DNA of 30,722 nucleotides, taken from positions 8,631 to 39,352 of the forward strand of contig JBBBWG010031476.1 in assembly GCA_037176905.1 (NCBI GenBank), written 5' to 3'. The notes below the pieces were generated by a model that was not told the DNA's origin, made no database searches, and worked only from the letters and a program-made list of their open reading frames with translations. Below, piece by piece: positions 21,674-30,722 of this stretch. Every line of letters begins with the position of its first letter. Position 1 is the stretch's first letter. The DNA is from Azolla pinnata. Taxonomy: Eukaryota; Streptophyta; Polypodiopsida; Salviniales; Salviniaceae. Position numbers and translations under genes: made by a program.

Positions 21674-24600
21674 TCAGCCAATAATTATGTCTGCATCTAG
21701 CTCCAGCTCATCATTCTCATCGTCGACCTTATCCCTGTTCTCACCATCATTGCAAGGTTTTCTTCTTTGTGAACCCCATCCATTGAATTCTATACACAGG
21801 TTGTTTACATCCCTTTTATTCGGACATATTGGGCAGATTGCACCACATTTATAACACTCCTCTCTTCCGAAATTCCTACAATTGCACCTACATGAAGCAT
21901 TAAAACCTGAAAAGGTCAACAGATGTTCCATGGAAATAGAAATGAACCCCAGAATATTCCTCAATCTTTCTTTATTTCCACAAAAACCAAGTTTGTCGTA
22001 TATCCTCAAATGCCCCTGGATGACCCAACCCAAATAAATACTCACGGCCCAACAGCATTTGAGGATTGCGACAGGAGAAAGCCATGGGAGTATTCCAGAG
22101 TCTTCTCTAATAAATATTTGTGCAGACACAGTGGCCAATGAATATACTTTACACATTTCCAATCTCCAGGTTCAGGCTCTTCCACTCCATAAGTTTGGAA
22201 TTCCACAGGTTTTCTCATAGAGCATCTATAGCATTCCTCATTCCTCTGAAAATTCACAAAATTGCATCTGCAACACAAATATTCATTGAAGTCTCAATCA
22301 TCAAGTACATAAAGCTTATCTGAGATACACGAAGGAAAAGGTACCTTGAGCATCTCCAATCTCCTGGTTTTATGTTGTGCATATCAGGTAAATCATTTCC
22401 ATGAGGTCGTCGACTCCAGCATTCAAGACATTTTTTGTTTTTTCTAAAATTCACAAAAGTGCACCTGAATGACAAAAGATGATTGATAGAATTAGGACCT
22501 CCATTGTTATGTATTCTATTCTTTTTTGGAATCGTGAAACTTTTAAGAGATCTTCAGTTTCTCAAATCATAAAAATTAGATCTTCACTTGTATGGTTGAA
22601 TATGAAACCAGGAATTGACTGCTTGAACATTTAAAGGAATAAACTGAACACCGTACATACTCTGGACATTCCCAATCTTCAGGCTCATGTTGCTTTCTGC
22701 AATCCTTCAATGTACCACATTGTCGGCACTCTCTTGCTTTGTCATAATTCAAAAACTTGCAACTGCGGACATGCAATACAGAAATGAATAAATATTTCAA
22801 CAAACTCGAAAATGTAAAATACCCCTAGTTCTCTTTATTCATCCAGTTACCTCTAACCTTTAATCATTCTCAAATGCTCCTCGTCCACACCAAAAAGATA
22901 ATTTACAAGACATGCTAAATAGTACATACACTTGATACTAAGTTCATTAATTGATCACATAATTGTTGGATTACCTATATTATAGCTAGAGAAGGGGTTG
23001 GACAAAGGGCGTTTGAAAATCGGGGAATTTCAGAAAATAAAGAAATAAGATAAAGCAGAAGAATTGATGCCAATCGATCAAGTAACACAAATTTGGGGGT
23101 ATTTTTTTCCACTAGATGCTCTTAATTAAAATTTCCATAAATTTCATGGAAATTACATACTCTGGACAAGTCCAGTCACCAGGTTTACGCATAAGACTAT
23201 TCTTGCTCGATTCTCTATTCCCACAAGATGTATACTGTTTTACTGGAAAAAACAAACTCTTTGTTCCATCTTCATGATGCTTGTTACCATTGCAGAAACA
23301 AACAATTTCTTCCAAGACTTTACAAGCAGAGTTTGCAATAGAAGGTAGCTCTTTCATCTTTGTTGCATTCACTGCAAATGACTGTAAGACACGAACTAGA
23401 TCTATTGTTTGAACATCAGAATCTGGCGATTCAGAAAATGCTCTTAAACATGAATCCCTCATCTTACATTGCTTACAAGCCTACAAGAAGAAAAACAAGA
23501 AAATATGCTTTTTATTAATCAAAGCACCATAGAAAATGTTCTACTGCAAATGAAGGAAGTTGCTCAGCATAGTTATATGCATACCTCTTCTTCTCGGATA
23601 TCACAAAGCAAACGCAGTCGTTTACAAGCATTCACAATCTTCTTATCTGTGCTGGGACAACCGGAACTCACAAGTACCTTAATATGTTCTCGTGGCAAAT
23701 ATCTACAAAAGTATTAATTCATAAAGGAACAACAGTTATAAAGTAATCAAGGCTACAGTGAAACAACACATGGATTTTTCACCAAAATCCAGAAATAGAG
23801 ACCAGAAAGTGTTCAATGCCCTTTCATAGCTTTCAATTTGAAATGACATTCAGTAAAAGTTCATATTTTCATGTTAAAATCTAAGAATAAAAAGAAACAA
23901 TAGAGTAAAATCTCTAATGCGTATCATTAGAGGTCAACTCCAGGATATTATCAGTACAATACCATGGCAAAACAAATTTGAGTTTTCAAGAAAACAAGAT
24001 TTTGAGTCGGAATTAAGCTTGGCCATGGCAAAACAAAATATCCATAAATCCGAGATCAGTACAAGGACACAATCACAACAAGAAACTTAAACGACAACAT
24101 TTTAGTTACCTTGAATAATAAGGACTTTTATATCGACCAAAACATCTGAAAGAGAGGAACTGTAATAAAAGTCATTCATCTAAAAGTATCAGATCCACAC
24201 AGTGGAAGAAAGAAAGAGAGGAAAAGATAATGTCTTTCGTTTTCCAGAGAACAAGGTTTTTCAGACCATGTAAATTTCAATAGCTAATACGGTCCATTAC
24301 ATAAAAATCAAGCAAGGTTCCTATGTCGAAACCACATAACATTCATTTGACAAAACTAACTCGATTCATTGTGTCGAAATCATATCAAAAACCTTAGGAT
24401 CCAACCTTACGTCACCTGATTATCTCATCTTCCATTTGGCTGAACAGCAAAAGAGCTCGTTTCATCTGTGATGAAGAAAGAAGCTGTAGGTAATCTCCAT
24501 TATTCAATGAATCTTCATTTGGCAGAAACTCTTTCAAGTAGTCTTTCTGTTGAAGCATTACAAGGAAATCATTCCACTCCTTCCAAGGATGCTTCAGTCT

Positions 24601-25509
24601 CCTCCTAGGTTTATGTGTATCACTGTGTGTATTACTTGAGTTTCTAGTGCTTATGCTATCATATTGCTTACTTCCATCAATAAAATGATCATCATCACTA
24701 CATATTTCCATGGCTGCCGAACTTCTTTCAATCAGCTGATGATTTCTCATCCTTGACCTCCTTGCTGTTGGTTGTTCATTTCCTGACAAATTCCCATTTT
24801 TATCTTTACAACTCCTCACTGTAGTCAAATTTCTCTCCACCTGCTGAACTTTTTTTTTTAAGCTTCCATTTATCTCTAGCTTACAGATCTCTTCTTCAAG
24901 CTCACATACAGAATGGAGATTTCTTATTCTTATTCCTAGACACAGTTTGTTTCCATTCACGTCCTCAATTTTAAGTCTTCTGGTGGTGCATGAAAATCTC
25001 TTGGCCATCTGGTGATGGTTTCCTTGTAATCTCACATTTTCATATTTCGAACAACTTCTCCTGTTCAATCCGCGATTCCGCCCCATCTGTTCCCTATGAA
25101 TTTCTGTGAGGAACCCATTCCCGGGCTTACAGATCCTTCCATTCATATCATCTCGACAATACTCTCTTGCTATTTTTGGTCTCCAATCCATCTGCTGTTG
25201 CTCCGGGGATGGTTGATCATATACAAAGACCTTCCATTGCTGCTGGCGATAAATTCCTGCGAACATTCTATGCTCCTCAACAAAATTCTCAGCATCTTCA
25301 AAACATCTTCTCGCGATCCTGGAACCGAAACCGATCTGTCGAAGCAGTAGTTGCTGGGCATTCGCCGTGAATCTTCGACCATGGGCCGAGCCGAAACAAT
25401 CAAGTGCACGAGACCCTCGGAGGATGGTGGAGCCGATGCAACCGATCTTGATAGAGAAGACATGGAAGGAGGAAGAAAGAAGCAACGGGGATGAGTGTCT
25501 GATGTGCAT
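21674..25509 (-). CDS. OZ1/VAR3-like organelle protein with four RanBP2-type zinc fingers
   Basis: Exons in transcript order are 25509-24416, 24145-24110, 23702-23585, 23480-23161, 22762-22661, 22464-22345, 22267-22148 and 21887-21674, giving 707 residues in consistent phases. Known relatives (VAR3, OZ1) act in plastid or mitochondrial RNA editing and chloroplast development, partnering with PPR and RIP/MORF factors. Family features are HPWKEWNDFLVMLQQKDYL at the end of exon 1, YLPREHIKVLVSSGCP, NACKRLRLLCDIREEEACKQ, the Cys pairs CKQC and MRDSC, and VQTIDLVRVLQSFAV. Four fingers of the form W-x-C-x2-C-x9/10-C-x2-C then follow, and the C-terminus is acidic. The N-terminus is Ser/Arg-rich with few acidic residues, as in an organellar transit peptide. 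The long basic, low-complexity part of exon 1 is not conserved to my knowledge. The start is the first ATG of the frame; another in-frame Met could be used. Confidence 0.88.
21838..23194 (-). other. Four RanBP2-type zinc fingers, each split by an intron at the same codon
   Basis: The fingers begin GDWTCPDCKFLNY, EDWECPECTFVNF, GDWRCSRCNFVNF and GDWKCVKCNCRNF. In each, a phase-2 intron interrupts the codon just before the second cysteine, so the repeating exon unit (102, 120 and 120 bases) runs from mid-finger to mid-finger. Finger 4 has nine rather than ten residues between its middle cysteines. RanBP2-type fingers bind single-stranded RNA or act in protein contacts; the base-stacking aromatic is not analysed here. 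Confidence 0.85.
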
Positions 25510-25640
25510 GAGTTCTTTCCGCTGCGCTCGTTACTCGCGTCCTCCTTCTCTTGTTCCACCTGCGCAGAAGCAGAAGCAGAAGAAGAAGAAGAAGAAGAAG
25601 AAAACGTTGCAGAAAGCTCTCGTCGCCATAGCCAGAAAAA
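25510..25640 (-). promoter_or_regulatory. CT-rich leader of the zinc-finger gene
   Basis: Read on the minus strand, this stretch contains (CTT)n and TCTGCTTCTG-like pyrimidine tracts (plus-strand 25567-25600) between the telo-box array and the ATG. It is probably the 5' UTR and core promoter. No clear TATA box was seen. Confidence 0.45.
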
Positions 25641-26516
25641 CCCTAAAAAGCAGGATTTCGATAAACCCTGAAAAGCAGGATTTTGATAAACCCTAAAAAG
25701 CAGGATTTGATAAACCCTAAAAAGCGGATTTTGATAAACCCTAAAAAGCAAGATTTTGATCAACCCTAAAACGCAGGGTTTTGATAAACCCTAAAAAGCA
25801 GGATTTTGGTAAACCCTAAAACTCAGGATTTTGATAAACCCTAAAAAGAAGGATTTTGATCAACCCTAAAAAGCAGGATTCTGATAAACCCTAAAACGCA
25901 GGATTTTGATAAACCCTAAAAAGCAGGATTTTGATCAACCCTAAAAAACAGGATTCTGATAAACCCTAAAACGCAGGATTTTGATAAACCCTAAAAAGCA
26001 GGATTTTGATCAACCCTAAAAAACAGGATTCTGGTAAACCCTAAAACGCAGGATTTTGATAAACCCTAAAAAGCAGGATTTTGATCAACCCTAAAACGCA
26101 AGATTTTGATGACCTAAAACGTAGGATTTTGATAAACCCTAAAAAGCAGGATTTTGATAAACCCTAAAAAGCAGGATTCTAATCAACCCTAAAACGCAGG
26201 ATTTTGATAAACCCTAAAAAGTAGGATTTTGATCAACCCTAAAAAGCAGTATTTTGATAAACCCTAAAACGCAAGATTTTCATAAACCCTAAAAAGCAAG
26301 ATTTTCATAAACCTAAAACGCAGGATTTTCATAAACCCTAAAAAGTAGGATTTTCATAAACCCTAAAAGCAGAATTTTGATAAACCCTAAAAAGCAGGAT
26401 TTTGATAAACCCTAAAACGCAGGATTTTGGTGAACCCTGACAAGTAGGATTTTGTTAAACCCTAAAACGCAGGATTTTGATAAAACCCTAAAAAGCAGGA
26501 TTTTGATAAACCCTAA
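25640..26516. repeat. Telo-box minisatellite, about 36 units of 25 bp
   Basis: The unit is AAACCCTAAAA(A/C)GCAGGATTTTGAT, 25 bases long, and holds one plant telomere-type AACCCTAA core per unit; counting by eye gives about 36 units with a few degenerate ones. Between 25861 and 26085 three units of distinct type (CAACCCT start, GATTCTG variant, AACGCAGG variant) alternate with an exact 75-base period. The array begins about 130 bases upstream of the zinc-finger gene ATG. AAACCCTAA telo-boxes are known plant promoter elements bound by TRB-type Myb proteins. Confidence 0.95.
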
Positions 26517-27657
26517 TTTCTCCAATTGTGCCCTTATTGAAGCCCAAAAGAGGTCTTGAGTTCGAATCCTTTTCTGCCACATTTTTTCTCATCATAAACA
26601 CATACATATACATTCATACATTCATACGCACATTTGATATTGGAAACACATACATACATTCATGCACATTATTACACAAATAATTATTCAAGGCTTCTTG
26701 GCTCGGGTTTAAATCCGCTTATGCAATTTTTTCCCTGTATCCTTTGATCATCATCGTCAAACGCAATTGTACCATGTCACACAGATCAAACATGCCAACA
26801 AATCTCACATTCCTCTGTGTTCGAGTCGTGGGAGGGGTTCAAGCAAAGACGGAAAGAAATGAAGATGAATCTGTGTGTTTGATATACACTCTCCTGTTCG
26901 AGGTATTTCAAGCGTAGACTCATCGTTTGAATCTTTGTGCATCTTTATGTGATATGAATCATAACACATTTTCCGTTTATTCCTATCAAAGAAAATGTGT
27001 TGCAGTACAGAGGATTTGGTTTACGTAAACACTCTAATCTTCACCTTGTGAACGAGCGTGACACAAATGAAGAATATGATACAGTTGATAACAATCCATA
27101 AACATTGATGATCAATAAGTTAGTAGTAACCTCAAGCTTTTATCATAATACATGCCAAACAACTGATAGATTTTCTATGCAAATTGAATCGATTCATGAA
27201 TATACATATAACTCGAGAATGATTTCTTTCCATACTCATAATCATTTTGCATTCGAATATAACTACATGAATATCAACTCTCCACAATACAAGACATGCC
27301 GATACTATTTTGATCGTCATATACTAATTAGCAATGTCGAGGCTCATGGCTGTGTTTCGCAACACTTTTATCATTTGTAAGTTTCACAGAATTCCCCTTT
27401 GTCCACAACATCGACGATTTTTATATTTGAAAGAAACCGTGATTATTTATTTTACAGCATGAAGACTCGGTATCTTCAGAGAGTAACAAACAAGTATTGT
27501 GATTTGTAGGCACAATGACACACATGATATTCCCATCTTGGATCTACCAATGAGTCCATCAACACATCAGCTGAAATAAGGCATGATCTTATCTCACTGG
27601 GGTTTATCAAGCTTTAGATTTCCAAATCTCAAAAGATCCGTTGTTTCAAATGATATA
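26517..27657. other. Intergenic region between the telo-box array and LIFEGUARD 3' end
   Basis: AT-rich sequence with no supported gene. It must contain the LIFEGUARD 3' UTR on its right side and distal promoter sequence of the zinc-finger gene on its left. Short ATACATTCATACA-type simple repeats occur near 26600-26660. Open stretches at 27105-27380 and 27132-27320 are antisense shadows of each other without family features. Confidence 0.6.
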
Positions 27658-30136
27658 TCAATCTGATGCATTAAAGAGTGATAAGAGAGCTAGAAACAAG
27701 TTCATGATGTCCAAGTAGAGAGAGACTGATGCCCATACGTATTCATCATAGGAATATCTCTTAATCAAATTGTCGGTATCATATATTATGAAGGCACTGA
27801 ATACAAGAGAAGCAAGCCCGCCATATATCATAAGCGATAACTTCCCAAGTGGGAAAAATACCTGGCAATATATTTCAAAAGAGCCACGCATAAGTCGCTA
27901 AGTTTTTAATCAGAATACCCCTAGGAGTTTTTTGGTAAATTTCTAACACCTAACTTACACATAATTTTCATAAATTTAGCATGAAGCAGTGCATGCTAAA
28001 CCAAATGCAGGTTTCAGGATGTTCTGGTAAAATTGGAAAACTTATTGCCACAAACATGGTAAGTGCCAAACAAGCATGGGACATCGTGGCATTTTTGCAC
28101 ATTAATGAGACTTGAAAGGTTTCAAAGATCCATACCTGGATAAGGATGAAAAGGATCAGTATAATGAGAGCTGAAAATAGGAATGGACCCAAGAAGCTGA
28201 AATCATAACCTCTCCTTGATGCCCAGAACGTATAGATAGTCAAAGCTACTACCACTGCCGTTGTCAACAAGGCAGATTCCCATATTATCTCACCTGAAGA
28301 TTTCGTATCACATAATGAGATGAATGGATACGCAAGATTAAAGATTAATTTTGCCATAATAAGGTACACAAGAGGCAAGTACATTCGGAAGAGGAATAAA
28401 CACCAAAACGCACCCAATATGTTACACCAGAATACCCTTTACCTTTTGTGAAAGCGCAAGTTATGCCAATTGTCACACTGATTGATGCTGTGAATAGTGC
28501 CAGCAGCAGTAGGTTGATTGGGTGTTTCTGGTGGTAGTAGTACAATGGGCACAACACTGCAAAAAAGAAAAACTTTGACACAGGTTGCCAATGCAGAAAC
28601 ATCTCCTCATAAACAAACTAATGGACGCAAATATTAGAAATACTGGATCTGTGATAAAAATCTTTGGCTAAAAGAAACTCAGCCATCTTTTTTGAGGACA
28701 TGGGCTATAACACGGATTAAGAATAGCCTTAACTGGAAGAAAAGATTACGCCAATAAATCTATGAAGGCAGGCATGATCTTGCAGGTTCTTTCATAGAGT
28801 ATTTAAAATCCTTAGATTTATGAAACACATGTTCTCTCTCAAACAAGAGACATTTCAGAGAAGGCATTAGAACTATGAAAGATTCTTCTAGCCATCAGTA
28901 TAGCATGGACCAACTGTAGGCCAAACCTTCAATATGCATAGTAAATACTGTAAGTTCGAAAGCTATGAGGCGTCATGAGACACCCCTATAGACACATGGG
29001 TTGATTCAATTGTCTCGTCATTTACATTTCTAGTATTCTGACAAACCACACACAAACATTTCACACCATGGATTGAATGTAGCAACTAAATTCTTTTAAT
29101 CTCCTTTTTGAAAGCGTGCAGCACTTCCTGTTTTTAGCCAAGCGTTTAGCAAATGAACTCTTCATGTTTCTAATTTACAGAGGCAAGCAGAAGATTCGTG
29201 CAAGTCAAAATTTTTCTTAGAAGGAAAGCATATGCAAGCAGAGAGGGAAGAAAATAACGCCAATGTAGAGTTATTTTCATGAGGATGGGGTGACAAAAAT
29301 GCAGGCTTTCAGAATGGAGAATAGCGAAAGAAATAAATACAGTTACAAATCACAACAAAAAACATGGATAAATTGAAGAATTGGAGGGCCACACATTGCA
29401 CTGTAGTGACATGGAAATCCAGAGAAAGTTCAGACATGGAAGAATTGGAGAAATTGGAGAGTCGCAGATTCCACAGTAATAACGTCATGACAATGCTTCA
29501 GAAAGTTCAAATATCAACGTTCTGAAAAGACTGGTAGTGACCGATTTCACAGCGAGAGCATGGCAATTCTTCAGAGAAAGCATGATCACAAACACATCGA
29601 AAAGATGCAAAATCAATGAAAACAACGGGTGGTATCCGAAATCTACATAATGTAATAGCTCTCCAGATTACATCGATTTGTTTGTGATGGTAATTGTGAT
29701 GAGACTTACAGATTAAGGGTAGGAAAGCCAAGCCTATGAGTAGGCCTGGTATCTTCACCAGGGAACTCGCGAGAGGGCGATAGAAAACAACAACACCAGC
29801 TATGGCAACTGTAAGAAGGAGCTGCATAAAGAGGATGGAATAGACCTTCCTTATCAAACCCCATCGCATCCTATTCTCATCGGCACCAATGGTAGGGTAG
29901 AGCATATCCCGCGGCTCCTGTTCTTGATACGGAGGAGGATTGACAAAACGCTCATAGTTATTCTTGTAGCCGAGTTCGACGTCAGTTCCCTGACTTCCTG
30001 CCGGCATAGAAGGTGGAGGAGGAGGAGGAAAGAAGAGGCCAACAGGTGTTGTTGTGCTGGTGCTTGCAGGTTCCATGGCTAATTCCTTCTGATTTGCATG
30101 ATGCGGAGAAGGATCGTGCATTTCTGATCCGCCCAT
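27658..30136 (-). CDS. LFG: LIFEGUARD (TMBIM/Bax-inhibitor-1 family) membrane protein
   Basis: Exons in transcript order are 30136-29710, 28556-28443, 28293-28136 and 27861-27658, giving 300 residues in consistent phases. Plant LIFEGUARD proteins are multi-pass membrane proteins of the ER and other endomembranes that dampen programmed cell death and affect powdery-mildew susceptibility; the family includes calcium-leak channels. The first 90 or so residues are cytosolic and proline-rich (FFPPPPPP at about 35-42, NPPPY at 66-70). Six to seven hydrophobic helices follow from about residue 98. Family signatures are YYYHQKHPINLLLLALFTAS, TFWASRRGYDFSFLGPFLF, PLGKLSLMIYGGL and IIYDTDNLIKRYSYDEY. 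The Asp in YDTD and in LYLDIMNLF correspond to the acidic pair that acts as pH/calcium sensor in this superfamily. The start is the first ATG; an in-frame Met lies at residue 6. Confidence 0.93.
28557..29709 (-). other. First intron of LIFEGUARD
   Basis: The donor is TCT/GTAAGT and the acceptor TTTTTTGCAG; it joins LAFLPLI to LLCPLYYYHQ. No coding, repeat or RNA signal was recognised in its 1.15 kb. Confidence 0.8.
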
Positions 30137-30540
30137 GGACCCGAGGATAAATCAAAGGAAGTTCTTTTTTTCTCTCCCGTCCGCTAATGAAGCTCCGTCA
30201 CCACAATCCTTGGTAAGCTTCTTCTTTCTTCTTCTTCTTCTTCTTCTTCAGATTCTTCAGATTCTTCAGATCCTTCAGATCCTTCTTCTGCTGCTGCTTC
30301 TTGGTCCTTCCTTTCCTTTGCTGCGAAACTAGCGAAGCTTTTCCGGGCTATGGAACGGAAAGAAGGCGATGGATGTGTGCAGAATCGATGGAAGAACGAA
30401 CGAGAAGATGATGGAATGAATCAGGAAGACGTATATACAAAATACTTCCAGACGAAGCGAGCGGAGCGAAATCTGTTCTTTCGACTCCTGTTCTTCGCTT
30501 CCCAATAACTGTATACGTACAATGATACATAGGAGTGTAT
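30137..30540 (-). promoter_or_regulatory. Leader and proximal promoter of LIFEGUARD
   Basis: This holds a (CTT)n tract (plus-strand 30219-30249; purine-rich on the coding strand) and four 9-base ATTCTTCAG/ATCCTTCAG repeats just after it. A TATATA-like stretch near 30434-30441 could be a TATA box, but this is weak. No other gene could be supported. Confidence 0.4.
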
Positions 30541-30722
30541 TATACGTATGCACGTATACACGTACCTCTACGTATACGCGTACCTCTACGTATACACGTA
30601 CATGTATAGCATATATGCATATGAATGTGTGTGTGTATGTATGTATGCATGGATGTATGTATGCATGCATGTATGTGTGCGTGTATGTATGTATGTATGT
30701 ATGTATGTATGTATGTATGTAT
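30541..30722. repeat. Microsatellite region: ACGTATAC/ACCTCT repeats then (TATG)n
   Basis: An 18-base CGTACCTCTACGTATACR motif repeats from about 30559 to 30601. From about 30625 to the window end the sequence is TATG/CATG tetranucleotide repeat, which continues beyond the edge. Confidence 0.9.

Noticed and set aside
25170-25763. 197-codon minus-strand frame that runs from the telo-box array into the zinc-finger gene
   Set aside because: It overlaps exon 1 of the zinc-finger gene in another frame, and its first part (repeated FRVYQ) is only the translated 25-bp repeat.
26540-26580. GAGTTCGAATCC looks like the B box of a tRNA gene or tRNA-derived SINE
   Set aside because: No matching acceptor stem, anticodon arm or A box could be laid out around it, and no flanking duplication was seen.

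Overview
The window is nuclear DNA of a land plant, most likely an angiosperm with a compact genome. The evidence is five plant-type genes in about 30 kb, many short GT-AG introns that begin GTAAGT or GTATGT, CT-rich 5' leaders, and TTTAGGG-type (plant telomere) sequence in an array and in introns. The species cannot be fixed from the sequence. I saw no transposon, viral fossil, rRNA or tRNA gene that I could support.

Layout from left to right. (1) 1-9786, plus strand: a class XI myosin that runs in from the left edge. It covers the C-terminal half of the motor, four IQ motifs, an unusual helical region of 18-residue repeats, and a globular DIL-type cargo tail, in about 29 exons. (2) 11724-14667, plus strand: a TSR2-type pre-rRNA processing factor in four exons. 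(3) 15706-19586, plus strand: an NAD(P)-binding Rossmann-fold protein of the plant YeeZ-like epimerase family in nine exons, with one apparent U12-type AT-AC intron. (4) 21674-25509, minus strand: an OZ1/VAR3-like organelle zinc-finger protein with four RanBP2-type fingers in eight exons. (5) 25640-26516: an array of about 36 telo-box units of 25 bp, directly upstream of gene 4. (6) 27658-30136, minus strand: a LIFEGUARD/TMBIM (Bax-inhibitor-1 family) membrane protein in four exons.

The genes share no evident pathway: cytoskeletal transport, 40S ribosome assembly, a probable plastid oxidoreductase-like protein, organelle RNA metabolism and cell-death/calcium control. Nothing suggests they act as a cluster. 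Genes 3 and 4 converge on a 2.1 kb spacer that holds two old local tandem duplications.

The strongest oddities are three. The myosin has lost the sequence for IQ5-IQ6 and gained about fourteen 18-residue charged repeats just behind the lever arm. The telo-box array has a 75-bp higher-order period and sits in the promoter or leader region of the zinc-finger gene. The AT-AC intron has good matches to U12 splice signals. All exon models were built by hand from splice-site phase and family resemblance; no transcript or database evidence was available.
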